From: Varanus komodoensis
Lineage: Eukaryota; Chordata; Lepidosauria; Squamata; Varanidae
DNA length: 64,000 nucleotides
Assembly: GCF_004798865.1 (NCBI RefSeq)
Contig: NW_025336481.1
Location: 26,654,966-26,718,965 of the forward strand
Direction of reading: 5' to 3'
The notes under the pieces were generated by a model that was given only the letters and a program-made list of their open reading frames with translations, did no database searches and was not told the DNA's origin. Of this stretch, positions 11,628-23,530 are shown one piece after another. Position numbers and translations under genes: made by a program. Positions within the stretch are counted from its first letter, which is position 1. Every line of letters begins with the position of its first letter.

Positions 11628-12566
11628 AGTACAGAACTGTTTGGTGTTAATTCTTTTTCACAGTTAAGTTAAATGGGTCAGGTAGTGAAAACAGGCAGAG
11701 TTACAAGCCTAGAACAGAAAATGAATTTTATATGAAAACGTCTGGGGCTTCTCTCTTGGTTTACCTGAGATAACCAAACAATAGCAGCAGGTAACTGTCT
11801 CTTAACATTCTTAGCCTTCTGAAATCCAGTCACATAGTCTTTTAAAAAGCAAAATAAAAAGAATAGTCTGTTTAAATGTGCACAAGATATCAGTCTGTTT
11901 TTTTCTAAATTACTTTCAAACTTAAAGCATTCAGTGTCAATTTCTTTCTACCCTATGCTGGGTGAACTTATTTTCTGAAGTATCCAAAGGTGGCTACTGT
12001 TGATATGCATATACAGGCTAAAAAAGGCAATTTAGTAAGTCCAGCATAATATTCATATTATCCTGAAAGTGCTGGCAAAGTAACAGTTTAAAGAAAAAAT
12101 GCAAATTATTCCATTATTATATCAGTGTGTTTCCCCCCTATTTAACTAAAGTGTGACAGTGTGCAAAATGTCTATATTAAAATGCACATTTTTGAATATT
12201 TTGTGAATATGATCATGAGCATATGAATACACAAGCATTGAAAGAAAATGTGCAGTTCCATTGAGTTGTAGTCTATGTGTAAATCTGTAAAAGTTCTTTT
12301 GAAAAATTTAATAATCACAGAGGTAGCTGTGCTGCTAATGATAATGCATGCATTTTTCAAAAAAATATTGAGAGTTAAATCCTGTGGCCCCATGAAGTCA
12401 TCTGGGAGGCCGTAGGATTCTTCAGAGTCCAGGCACTGAGATCCTCCAGCCTTGGTGCTCAACTCTGAATGCCTAGCCCCTACTCCAATCCCTTGCTACT
12501 GGTGCAAAAAGAACAGTGCCACTGTCCCCCACAAGGCTGAAGCTAGGTCACAGCAGGAAAAAGTGT

Positions 12567-12645
12567 TGTAAGCCGCCCTGAGGCTTCGGCGAATGGGGCG
12601 GCATAAAAATGTTTTAATAAATAAATAAATAAATAAATAAATAAA
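12567..12645 (+). repeat. L2-type LINE 3' tail (very short copy)
   Basis: The stretch reads 'tgtaagccgccctgaggctt' then 'cggcgaatggggcggcataaaaatg' and seven or more AAAT units. It is nearly identical to the copy at 4741-4815, with two or three differences in the shared 50 bp, so this tail subfamily is comparatively young. No body precedes it. Confidence 0.75.
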
Positions 12646-15600
12646 GGCAGACAAGAAACAAAAAGAAGAGTACATGTCTGGTACAAGGCATAACATTCCA
12701 AGCATAGGATGCATGCAAGTCTCCGAGTCTGGAAACTTACATGCGTCTGCCCAGGGTGATAGGGTTGCACACTCACTCTGTGTACACATATTTCTCAATG
12801 CTCAAGCTAGTATAAAATTACTAAAATAAACAATCTGACCATTAAACAAAAGAAAAAAATTCCCTGCTATTTTAAACTTCTGTTACATTGCCACTTGCAG
12901 TATCCTGGTCGATAACTGATAAATAAAACATATTCTCATGTTTCTTCCCATAGGATATGCTTTGTTGGCTTGGTTAACAAACTTTGTTTCTTTGTTAAAG
13001 AAAATATTTTTGTGATGATGATGAAACTGTAAAGCCTTAGTTAAAAAGGAAATTACTAATCATTTAACACACACAAATGCTATAGGGTCCTTACAGGAGT
13101 AAATAAAAGAAAAAGCCATATTAATATGTCTACTAAACCCATTTTTCTTTACAATGGGTAGTATATATCACAGAGACAGCTCTGTTACTGAAAAGGATGT
13201 GGGAAATGGAATAAAACTTCAATTATTTTCAAATGAAAGCTTTTCTTCAACAGAAGAAGAGCAAATCATATGTCTAGATCCACACAACACCTTTAGCAAA
13301 ATCTAGAGAACTAATCCAAAGTTCCAGGAGATTGTGAATGTAGCCTCAATTTAGTACCGCCCACTCCACCCCACACACACACACAGAGTCCTAATTTTTT
13401 ATGCAGAATTCATATACTATGTTACTCTTATCAGAATATTATGCAAGAGGCTTATTAAACTTTTCTTCAGCTTCCTTTGGCAATGTCTTTCAGATTTCCA
13501 TGTTTGCTTTAGCAGTATGCGGAAGTTTGCAATCTATTTATTCTGATCTGTTCAGAGTGGGGGGAGGTGATAAAAATAAATTGTGTCCAAACTGTAGCAA
13601 AGCGTGAAAATTTCAGAGACATTACTCACTGTACAGGGCTTTGCCTTACTGAAAGTAGGTACATCCTTATTGCTACAGTTTTTATCTCGTTCTGAATTTG
13701 CAGGCTTTCTGGCTACTTGTGCTCTCCAAAAAGTCAGCCTCCTAAAGACTTAATCCAGGATTTCTGCCCCGAAAGCTGATTGAGTTTGTTCTTGTTGAAG
13801 CTGGGTGAGTCGGAGCTGAGGATTTAAGCATCTGGAGAGGCTACAAGGACAGGACAGGATAAAAACCATAAACGAAAGACAGCACAGACCACCCTATTTG
13901 AAACATCTTACCATAAAGTAAATGCTGAAGCACTGCAATCTGAGAAAATTCTCTGAAATTCCTAACATTCCTGAAATTCCTAATTCCTATGGGTGATCCC
14001 TAGGTAAATACGGATCAATATGGGCATTTACCAAACATTCTACCAAAAGAGGTAGAAAAATACTGCCTCTTTTCCAGGAAAATGAAGAGAGTGTGGAAGG
14101 GAAGATGGGATTTCAGCACAGCAGTAATCTGTTTTCCGTATTTTCCTGTTCTAATGACAATTGGAGAATGTTCCTGCAAGCATAAATAAAAATTTCAATC
14201 ATGAACAGTTCCTTAGAGAGTACAAATGTGATATAATAGATAATTCACATAGAATAACATAAACACATAAACATATATGCTCTGTGTTAGCACTTCATAG
14301 TTTCTAATGACCATGGTTTTTGTTTCAACTATGAATTGTCTTGTAGAAAAGCAAAGACGAGCAAAGAAACTTGGAGAATTTTTCTGTGTTTCTGGTTTAT
14401 TTCTGTCCATCTTGCCAACTTTCATAGGAATTTTGTTTTCAGGCTGCTCTTGCTGGGTACATCTGTTTCAGGGCAGAAAGTAATACAAACAAACCAGAGA
14501 TAAAGTATTGTTTTGGACTCACATATCAGAGAAAACCAATACTTTAAGTAAGCCAGACTTCATAAGCCAACAACAAATCATGGGTTCTATTTGTGGTTTA
14601 TAGCTGGTTAACAACCATGGTTTGTGTGTGGAGATAGGTTTAGTACCACTAAAGGCAAAGGTTATTTAAAGGTTATTTAAACAAACCATGTCATGGCTTA
14701 GTGTTATGTGTGAATCTGGACATAGACAAGCAATGCAACAGGAATCTGATTCTATGCTTGCACTATCCCTGGGAAGTAAGTTCAGATGAGAGAAGGTGAT
14801 GAGCCCAGGGCTACCTAATTAATGTTATAACTGAACATGGTTTGGATCTCTTGGTCCTCATCCAAGACTCTGGACTTGGATCAATTGATTGTCTGATCAA
14901 GTGGACAGTCTACATCTGCATTACAGTTCAATTGACTTCTTCAAGTAATGGTAATTAAAGGAGGAAAAGATAGTGAATCTTAACCTAATTAATATCTAGC
15001 TGAAATTATATTGTAAAGGCAAGTGTGAAATGGGTTTTCACCTGACAAGGTTACCCCTCTGCCCCCAGAAATCCCACATAGTTATTTAATGGTGGTTGAT
15101 TAAATGCAATTTCATGTTTATTTGTGTCTATTTATTTATTTGTATAAATTGCAGATATTATAAAGAGGTAAAAGTATTATAGGTATTATATGTAAAGTGA
15201 TCCATAGGTAAATACCTAACTATATCAATAGGTAAAATGATTACCATATCTGATAAGATAGCAACTGAACTTGGCATGCAAGTGGAAGGAGATTATCATC
15301 CCATGGACCACTATTTTAAGTGAAATAGGAAGTGTGCTTTTCATGCATTTTTTCCTGAGGAAAAGCATGCATTGTGTTAGTTTTCCTTAGTGGACACTGG
15401 AGATGGTTTATTAACGATTCTATAGCTGCATTGCTGAGATAGCCACTTTCTCCTTGCCTGGGTCATTTATTCTACTGGGGCCACAGGAGAAGAGTAAATT
15501 GTGCACTTACGTTGTTTCACATGTGGACTTGCCACTGCTATGCTCCCTCCCTTTGCTGTTGTCACCACCACTGCCACATCTCCCATCCATGCCATTACCA

Positions 15601-17120
15601 TGGCTACCACCCACTTTGCAGATCTCTATAGAGTGAGCTGGAAGGTGATAGAGCTCTTTGAAGAGCTACATATTGATATTCAGTGAGGACCTGATGCTCC
15701 AGTGACACATCTTTAGAGTCTCTAGAGACACCTCCTCCCAACAAAACCTGGCTCAGAGGAAAGACCTCCTTGCTCCAGGCATTTGGGTTTGACCACCTCT
15801 CTGAAGAGTTGTGCCGATCCTTCTTCCAGCTGATGAGGCTCTCCAGAGAACTCAGCTGCAGTGCATAGCAGGCAGTGGTGGCCCTGTAGTAGGTAGGTAG
15901 GGGGAGTGGGAGGAGAGAAACAAACTGGATTATTCTGGGGAGGAGGAAGACAGATGCAGAGAGGCTGGAAGACTCCAATGAATAAGCTTGAGGGAAGAGA
16001 AAGATGGCAGACATGGACGAGTGAAGGAAGGATGGATGGTCACAGTGGCCAGAAACAGCACATGTGTTTTCCCACTCCAGCCAGTTGGAGTGTTTGTGCC
16101 GGTACAGTTTACTAATGTTACCAACTAAACTATGTTTTCATAGTAAATAAATTCAAGGCCTTCACTGTTCACTTCATTTTAGTAGTAGTAAATGGCAGGA
16201 CTGACACAGCTCTTGACTTATCTCTTGGCATTTTGCCTCCTTCACAAGAAGATATTTGGAATGAATTCTAGTTACCTTACAGACACCTTTGGATGCATAA
16301 TCAATTACATTGTGCCTGACAGATGGTTGGATTTGAGCTGCAGGTGTATGTAATACACACACAGGTACAAGCCCCTATACAAGCATCCTCTTGAAGGTAC
16401 AGGATTCATGTTGTACTTACTTTTTGTGAGGGACAGGGCAAAGAAAAATAGAGTTAACACAATAGACTTGTGGAGCATTTGGAATTACTGCAGTGAAGAA
16501 CATCAGTGTAAGTGTACATAACTGTGCACACTGTTCCTTTGTAGTATGCCTCTTATGAATATTGACCCATAAGCCAATTTGCATTTGCAGTAAAAGAATC
16601 CAGTGTGAGTTTAGACCAAAATATGGCTCCCAGCATCTCTCCAGTTAGCCCAGCTGAGAATTGTAAGTGTGCACAGTACTGTGTTCTAAGGAAGCCTGAA
16701 CAGAATATCTTCCAGCATGAACATATTTGTCAACTGAACCAGATTCTTTGGACACCTTTGGTTACACCTGCAAAAAAGACATCCTGCAGAAGAAATGGTG
16801 GCCATCATGAGTGCCAGGTTAGTAATGGATTCATTCCATGAGCCAAGCCAGTATTTCAAAATGTCTTACATTAATTGCATGCTAACCATACCATGACCTA
16901 TACTAGACACCAATGGGAATTCTAGTTTGAAGAACCCTGTTCTGTTTATGTTGTTCTAGCCAAGGAAGAAGCTGGGCATGAAGCTGTATGTGTCTTGCTC
17001 AGCAATCAGATTGTTTTGTGCTAATTCTGTGTCTGGGCCCTCTAACTATTATAATGACTTACTTTTCAATATTGCTATGCCATCTCCAGTGATTTCAGTA
17101 TAAACTGAGAAAGCTGTTTA
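12646..17120. other. No gene seen; mostly unique DNA
   Basis: No coding exon, LINE body or SINE was recognised. The strongest splice-donor-like site is 'gaagctgggtgagt' near 13798-13811, but the DNA before it does not encode the expected RASSF9 first-exon peptide. The stretch 15.5-16.1 kb gives a cluster of short frames on both strands from CCA/CTC-rich sequence with no recognisable domain. Confidence 0.4.
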
Positions 17121-17449
17121 AATTTGTTGTTGTTGTTGCTGTTAGTCGCGAATTCATGTCCGACCCATCATGACCCCATGGACAACATTCCTCCAGGCCT
17201 TCTTGTCCTCCACCATCCCCCGGAGTCCACCCAAGCTCACACCAGCTGCTTCAGTGACTCCATCTAGCCACCTCATTCTCTGCCATCTCCTTCTTCTTTT
17301 GCCATCTATTGTTCCCAGCATTAGACTCTTCTCCAGGGAGTCCTTCCTTCTCATTAGGTGGCCAAAGTATTTGAGTTTCATCTTCAGTATCTGGCCTTCT
17401 AAAGAGCAGTCAGGGTTGATCTCCTCTAGGACTGACCAGTTTGATCGCT
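17121..17449 (-). mobile_element. BovB (RTE) LINE 3' end
   Basis: On the minus strand this encodes the last part of the BovB reverse transcriptase protein. Visible motifs are K-Y-F-G-H-L-M-R-R-K-D-S-L-E-K-S-L-M-L-G, then RRRRWQRMRWLDG, and near the end A-W-R-N-V-V-H-G-V. The family usually ends W-R-A-A-V-H-G-V-x-x-S-R-T. The element's 3' terminus lies at the left, where a short TTG repeat forms the terminal microsatellite. The open stretch runs 17154-17381, so the fragment is truncated but little decayed. BovB is abundant in squamates and known for horizontal spread to ruminants, and it supplies the machinery for Sauria SINEs such as the one at 7.6 kb. Confidence 0.85.
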
Positions 17450-20400
17450 GTTTAAATAGTGGAGCCTAAACTCAAGGGGCCAAACAGTGTGTTGTAATGG
17501 ACTATTGTTATGGGTAGTGACTCTCTGAGGATTCCATGAGTACATGGTGGGTTTGGCTCCCACCATAAAGGTGTCCTGAGCACATAACTCCATCTCATTC
17601 TGTATAAGTTGAATGATAAGCAGCATTGGTTCACTAGCCTGGGCAGCTTGGCATACAATGGGAGCAGCTGTACTGGCTTGTCATTCATACCTGTGAAATC
17701 AGAAACTGCATAACCTGAATGGACTCCTAAAATAGTCCTATACAGTCCTTCTTTCCATCATCATCATCACCACCACCACAACTAGGGAGCGATGAGAATT
17801 TTTGCTAAAATTTTGCGAAGTACTTCATATATGGAAGACAAGAAACTTGAAAGTTTAAAAGTCATATTAAAAACTCTTTGAACATGGTTAAAGAGCTGAA
17901 TTCATCCATCTCTAATCACAGGCCATTGTAGTCAGGGGCCTTTTCCTAGTATATTCTACATTTGATTAATAATAGTAAAACATGCAGAAGTGCTTTTGCT
18001 TATTTATTTTGTGACTCACTTACCTTAAATACTTAATTATAATTAAGTGTCTGATCTCTCAACAACTACTCATTTATATCCTGCTTTTTCAGGAAGATTC
18101 ACAATGCATTTAAGCCAACATAGGTTAATTGTTTTCTCCCATCTGAACCACCCTCAACCATTCCTATGCACACATTTGGAAGTTTATTCAAACAGTGGGA
18201 CTTGTTTTGGTGTGTGCTAAGTCAGGATGAAAGAATACTTTGAACCAATCCTCTTCTAAGCACTTTGTGTGTGTGCTTTCTTCAGAATGGGTTTGGCAGA
18301 GCTACTGTGTTTTGTTGGGTAAGTCATATTGAAATTTCAAAGTGCAAACATGTCAAATTCCTAAAGTGACTGCCCAGATAGTAAACCAGAAATGGAACAT
18401 ATTTTGTGAAAGGTCAGCACTTTGTTACAACTTGCTCTTTTCATGTGGGCTATTTGTTCAAGCTTCAGTCCAAGGCTTGCGGTAAAATATTTGGTTCCGT
18501 ATCTTGTGTGCTCAACTGGCGGAAGCAAGGGTTGGCTGTGCATTACAGTTCTCCTTAGTTCATTACTTCTTGACCACAGTGTTCCAACAGACCATAGCAA
18601 ATACTATTTCTTATCAGATAGTCCTATTGATTTGTGCATTTCCTTTATTGTTTTGAGAATGGGCTGGAAATCAATCAATAATGCTTTCAAGGTTCACTGC
18701 ATTCAAGGTCAATCATATGTCTGAGGTGATTTCAGCATTCCAGCTACTCAGATTTGTCATTTGCCTCAGAGACTAAAATTCCTCACAGGCTAAGCCTAGC
18801 GAACAAGATTCATGGTCCAGGTAGCTGGAGGATCTGGGAAATGTCTCATTCCTCCTGCAGGTTCACCTAAGCTGTCTAAGGGGAGTCTGACAAATTTATT
18901 ACACCTGCCAGCAACTGCAGAACTTCCAAACAGGAAGTCCAGGGCAGTGAGTAAGTGGACATAAAATAAATGTGTAAGTCTAATTGCAGTTCCATTTTAT
19001 GTGTAAGTTTTGCTATTTTCTAGCTCCAGCATAAAACAGGATTCCAAAATAGAACAGAAGCATAGCTAGGTTTTACCTTTCGATAAACATGGAGCTTGAA
19101 GGGCTTTGATTATCAAATGGAATGCAGTCTTAACTGGAACATTTCAGCCTCAGGAACTTTGATACATCCATATTTATCTACTGTTTGAAATACACAAAAA
19201 GGGGGAGAAGCTGAAAGTTGATATGCCTTTAATTTTTTTGTTGAAAGGAAGTAATAGCAGTCGTGTCTCAGAAATTTTACTTTAAACTATAGTTAGTACA
19301 CTGCCTGTCTGGGAAAAAGTTACTGAGGCTGAAGGTTGTCTAGAAGTCATATCTTCTGATATGCCCTAATTACAGATCTGCTTGGAATGCCTATTATTAT
19401 TCGGCACTGACAGAGCAACACCTGCAGCTTTTCTGTTAGGCCCCTCACTTTTTCTTTCTTATGGCTTTATAGGTTCACCCATTGAGGCTGATCCAATGAG
19501 CCCAGTCTCACATTAACCTTCCTTTCTATAACAGTATATTTGTGTTTTGTAGGCATGGATGAATCTGTCAAACTCCGTTTTGCTCAGATTCTCCAGTTTT
19601 CAATGTTACATTTGTTCCATCCTGTATCTGTATCAGTTACATCAAACAAAAACTAAATCGCATGGAAATTTAAGTATTTTATGTGCATTTCTCAAAATGT
19701 ATGAATTTTTGTGCAAATTGCTTAAAATATGTGTGTGTCTGTATCTGCTTTTCCAAATGTACTCTTTAAAACATCTTTGTACAGTTTTCTGGGATAATCA
19801 GTCTGTGTTTATTCACTTTTCAGTGACATGTAAGTAGTTTATTTTATTTTATTTTATTTTTAATTTGCAAACTGTAGCACAATACTCTAAAAAAGTGCAA
19901 ATGTCATCATGTAACTGCAGTCTGGTTGATTTGGAATTACCAAATTGTTAGATGAATGGTTTTCCCACCTATCTCTAGTGCTGTGTTTTGTTTTGTTCCA
20001 TTCCAGGAAAAGGCTGGGCAAGAAGTTTTTCTCTGTGATAGTATGGTCTTTTACAAGTAGGAATGATTTCTGAATGATCTGAGAGAGCTGTACTATATTA
20101 CATTTCTGAATACATAGTAGCTGGAATAGAATCTGTCCATAAATGGTCATGGGAAGCAGCTTATTTCCTAATATAAACATATGTCATGTGGTAGTTTTTT
20201 TGGTGATCGTTATTATTATTAAAAGCTTCATTTTTGGAAAGAGGAACAAAACTGTTTGGTTTAAATAATCACTGACAAGCAGAAGCTGTGTTCAGAGCAT
20301 CCATCTTTGTTGTGTATTCCCAAGATTACCTATAATTAAAGAATTATGATGTAATTTGCCTGAAAGGGCCATATGATATTAGACCTTATTGACTTAATCT

Positions 20401-22800
20401 TCTGAAATGTGAGATGACAAAGAACAGATGTTTTAGATATTATTACTGTTGTATGGTTCTGCTTGTTAAGCTTGGAATTGATGGCTCACTTTAGATGAAA
20501 GGAATCACACAGCAAGCCAAATGATTATAAATGGTAATTAATACAGATAGGGACAAACAGCATGAGACCCTCCTGAGTTCTACAGGTCCCCCTTGGGCTA
20601 TTTCACTGGCATATGATTACATACAGAACCCCTTCGGTTCTGGTCTATATGGAATAAGCCAATATGCACATGGGAAGAGGGTGACTTTTGCTTGGTCCTT
20701 GTAGATGCTGAGACACCACCCCACCCTCATACCCTTTTCTTACATCTCCTTCAATAGCTCTGCAGTTGCAGTAGGAGTGAACGGCTTATGACACCTTCCA
20801 TGCTGACTTTCCCCATACTTTCTATCATCACCATCATGAAAACAGATATCACTAAAAGAGATCACTATTACCAGTGCATTCAAAAGGTGGCCATTGACAT
20901 TTCTGGAATAATTGGCCCAGGCCAGCAATGGGACACCAAGCTAAATATCCTGTTTCTTCGCATCTTTGTCACAGGATTGGCTCTCATGTTATTTTGCTTA
21001 TCCATGTGCCTGTCTTTCTGCCTTCTTGCACAAACTTGGTACAGATGCCATATATGTGTGGTAGGTTCTGAGCATTGCTGTGCACATGTGTGTCACTGAT
21101 AGCTGCTTAATGAGACCTGAACCCTTATTAGGAGAAAACTCTAGCTTCTGCATGCAAGATGCTGCCCATCAAGTCAAGAGATGCTTTAAGAGCGAAATGG
21201 TGCTATTGTTTTTTATTGGAAACTTGCCTGTGAGGATTGGATGGCAAGGATGTAAACCGGATAGAGTGCCATCATTTATTACTCCTGCTTTCAGGGGTGT
21301 TGATCCATGCCTTACCTACATGGGCACAGTGTCTTTGCCACTGACACATAATGTCATGATCAGTCATGGGGACATAGAGAACTGATTTATCCCAGGTCAG
21401 ACCATAGTTTCATATAGCTCAATAGCTGTCCAGGACACTCACACAACCTTGCCCAGCTAATGCAGAGGTTGCATTCACAAACACAATTGGATTTTTTAAT
21501 TGGCATTGCTGCATTAATTTTGTCTCAGAACCTATTGCTATCCTATTAATTATGCTGATTTAGCATAGGATTGTTGAAAGTCAGTGTAGTGAGGTTGAAG
21601 TCTGCAACATAATCATAATAACAATCATAGTAATACACATTAGCTTTGGACACAGAACCTTGAAAGACTCATACGATTAAAGGAGGAAAAGTATCTGTGA
21701 ACAATTAGCTTTTTAGTTTTTACTTTAGAATTGGAGCCAAGTCAGTAAATCTTCTTGTTCTCTACCAAATTTCATTTTAAACTTAATTACTGTTAAGGAC
21801 CTTAGGGCATGGGATGATACCCACTCCAGAAAGCAGATCAGGACATGGAAAATTGCCAGGAAATTATAAAAGTAGAAGTTGATCTCTTCTTCCATTCTTA
21901 CTTTTTCTCCACAATAGCTGTTCATGGATTTCTATCTTATCTACTGGCCTTGCATTCAAATTAAGCACATTGAGTCCTTAGGCCAAGGTCTTTCCATCAG
22001 TATGTGTATAGAATAGCTAATGGTTTTTACAGATATTCATCTGTGAGTCTATTCTATCCCATTTTTCACATTAATCTGTAAATAAAAATTTAAAAATCCA
22101 TACAAATATTCCTGTTTAAATACAGCTTTTTAAATCTATTTTTCAATGAATTTTTGTGAACATATTTTATTTTTTGTAGGGGTGAGTACAGGCAAAGACT
22201 GTCTTGGGACATGTCCAAAATATTAAAAAAAAAATGACTGCCCAGAGCTATCATCTTCCAATCCACATGTAATCTGCGATCACAGCATCTCAACTACCCT
22301 ATTGGTGCTAGGAAAAACTGTCTTTAAAAACCGTTTTTTCTCTACCATTTTTCAGTCTGTACATGCAGCTCTCTGTTTCTCTCCCACCCTCTCTGTAGGA
22401 AAGTTACTCCTACAGTTTTTTCCAGTGGTATTCTGAACCTCTTTAGCTTAACAGTTAATGCTAAGGCTCAAACCACAGAACACAATCACTTTTAGTATTT
22501 ATATTCACAATTAGTATTTCTCTACTCCAGATGGTGAAAGAGTTTTATTAAGGACCAACCTGAATGCGCATGGCTGTCCTGCAAACTGCACAAGCTAATT
22601 TCAGTCTGCACGTCCTCTATTCTTAGGGCCTTGTTATGATGGTGGGGATTCTTGCACTTGCTTTACAGCCCTACAGTTCATACTGCAATCTGAAACACCT
22701 TAAATCGCTCCTAGGTGCTTTGCTCTATGACTTGCAGAATGTTCAGGCACTGAAGGAAGTCAGGATGAAAGCAGCTTTAGCTAGGGCATGCTGCTTAGGA
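17450..22800. other. No gene seen; mostly unique DNA
   Basis: No exon or transposon was identified. A short trinucleotide run of CAT/CAC units lies at about 17757-17780 and a (TTTTA)n run at 19838-19861. The stretch 21460-21600 is AT-rich, repeat-free and full of TAATT/AATTA cores (see findings). Short frames such as that at 20788-21099 have no recognisable domain. Confidence 0.4.
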
Positions 22801-22802
22801 AT

Positions 22803-23005
22803 AACATAGAATTATAGAACTGTAGTATTGGGATGGGAACCAGCAAATCATCTGGCTCTGGTCCCTGCCACTCAGCAGGACATCCTAAGTGTAAAGTATT
22901 TCCTGACAGATGCATGGCCATCCTTTGCTTGGATATTTCCACAACCTCCCTAGGCTGCTATTCCTGTTTAGTATCAAGCCTCCTTGTGACACCTATTTAA
23001 AAGTG
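22803..23005 (-). repeat. CR1 LINE 3' end, reversed
   Basis: The order 'catagaattatagaactgtag', 'aatcatctggctctggtcc', 'catcctttgcttggatatttccacaacctccctaggctgctattcc' follows an inverted CR1 3' end, ending near 'cttgtgacacctatt'. It is a diverged, 5'-truncated copy of about 200 bp. Confidence 0.7.
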
Positions 23006-23334
23006 ATTTATACATATGCGCACACCAGCATCATAAAAATTGAGTAGCTTTGCTAATGCATTCCTTTGGATTTTAAAAATGTCACTGTGCTTATACAGAG
23101 AATAAGGTGATTTATACTATGCAATCAAATACGTTGTTTTCATCTTCTGCTAAATTTCCACTGACTGTGGAAGTTTTATGTTTCATGAAATTTCTACATT
23201 TTCACTTTGAAAAACAGAGTTCCATGCCTAATTGTAATCAGTGTTAATATCTGCTATTTGAACACAGTTTGGTTTCCTTGGATTTTTCATCTTTTTTTTT
23301 TTCAAATGTATTGATTGCCAAATTATATTCAGTG

Positions 23335-23530
23335 GATACTATTCATGATGGTTATGTACAACCTCCAGTGTCAAAGTCAATATGTATTGCAACACCAGTT
23401 GCTGGGGATCATGGACAAAGGCGTGTTGTTAAAGTTATGTCTTACTTGTGGACTTCCCACAGGCCATTGTGTGACCAGAATGCTGGACTAGAAAAGTCTT
23501 TGGTCTGATTAAAACATAGTTCTTCAGTTC
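23335..23530 (+). repeat. CR1-related LINE 3' end
   Basis: The sequence 'gatactattcatgatggttatgta', 'cagttgctggggatcatgg', 'cttgtggacttcccacaggcc', 'aatgctggactagaaaagtctttggtctgatt' matches a CR1-type 3' end very common in squamates, usually read as 'tggactagatgggcctttggcctgatccagcagggc'. Further copies are at 43520-43708 (same strand) and 50890-51310 (opposite strand). Confidence 0.7.

Larger units (their letters stand above)
7856..12566. other. No gene seen; mostly unique DNA
   Basis: No exon of a known protein was recognised. The 8.40-8.90 kb part is richer in GC and gives overlapping short reading frames, but none has a recognisable domain and they occupy several frames at once. A homopolymer-like 'ccccccaccccaaaaaaa' lies at about 8840-8857. 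A perfect 11-bp inverted repeat is at 10032-10058 and a (CA)n run at 11597-11624. Confidence 0.45.

Noticed and set aside
13790-13815. Possible first exon of RASSF9 ending at a GTGAGT donor
   Set aside because: The preceding codons do not encode the expected M-A-P-F-G-R-N...K-N-R peptide and the phase does not fit.
16605-16841. Frame containing an M-A-P tripeptide as a RASSF9 exon 1 candidate
   Set aside because: After M-A-P the sequence departs completely from the family N-terminus and no donor in the right phase follows.
17154-17381. Host gene reading of the minus-strand 75-codon frame
   Set aside because: It matches the BovB reverse transcriptase C-terminus and ends in a LINE terminal repeat.
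20788-21099. 103-codon frame with a hydrophobic stretch, possible membrane protein
   Set aside because: No homology recognised, no consistent start or splice context, and the following frame overlaps it.
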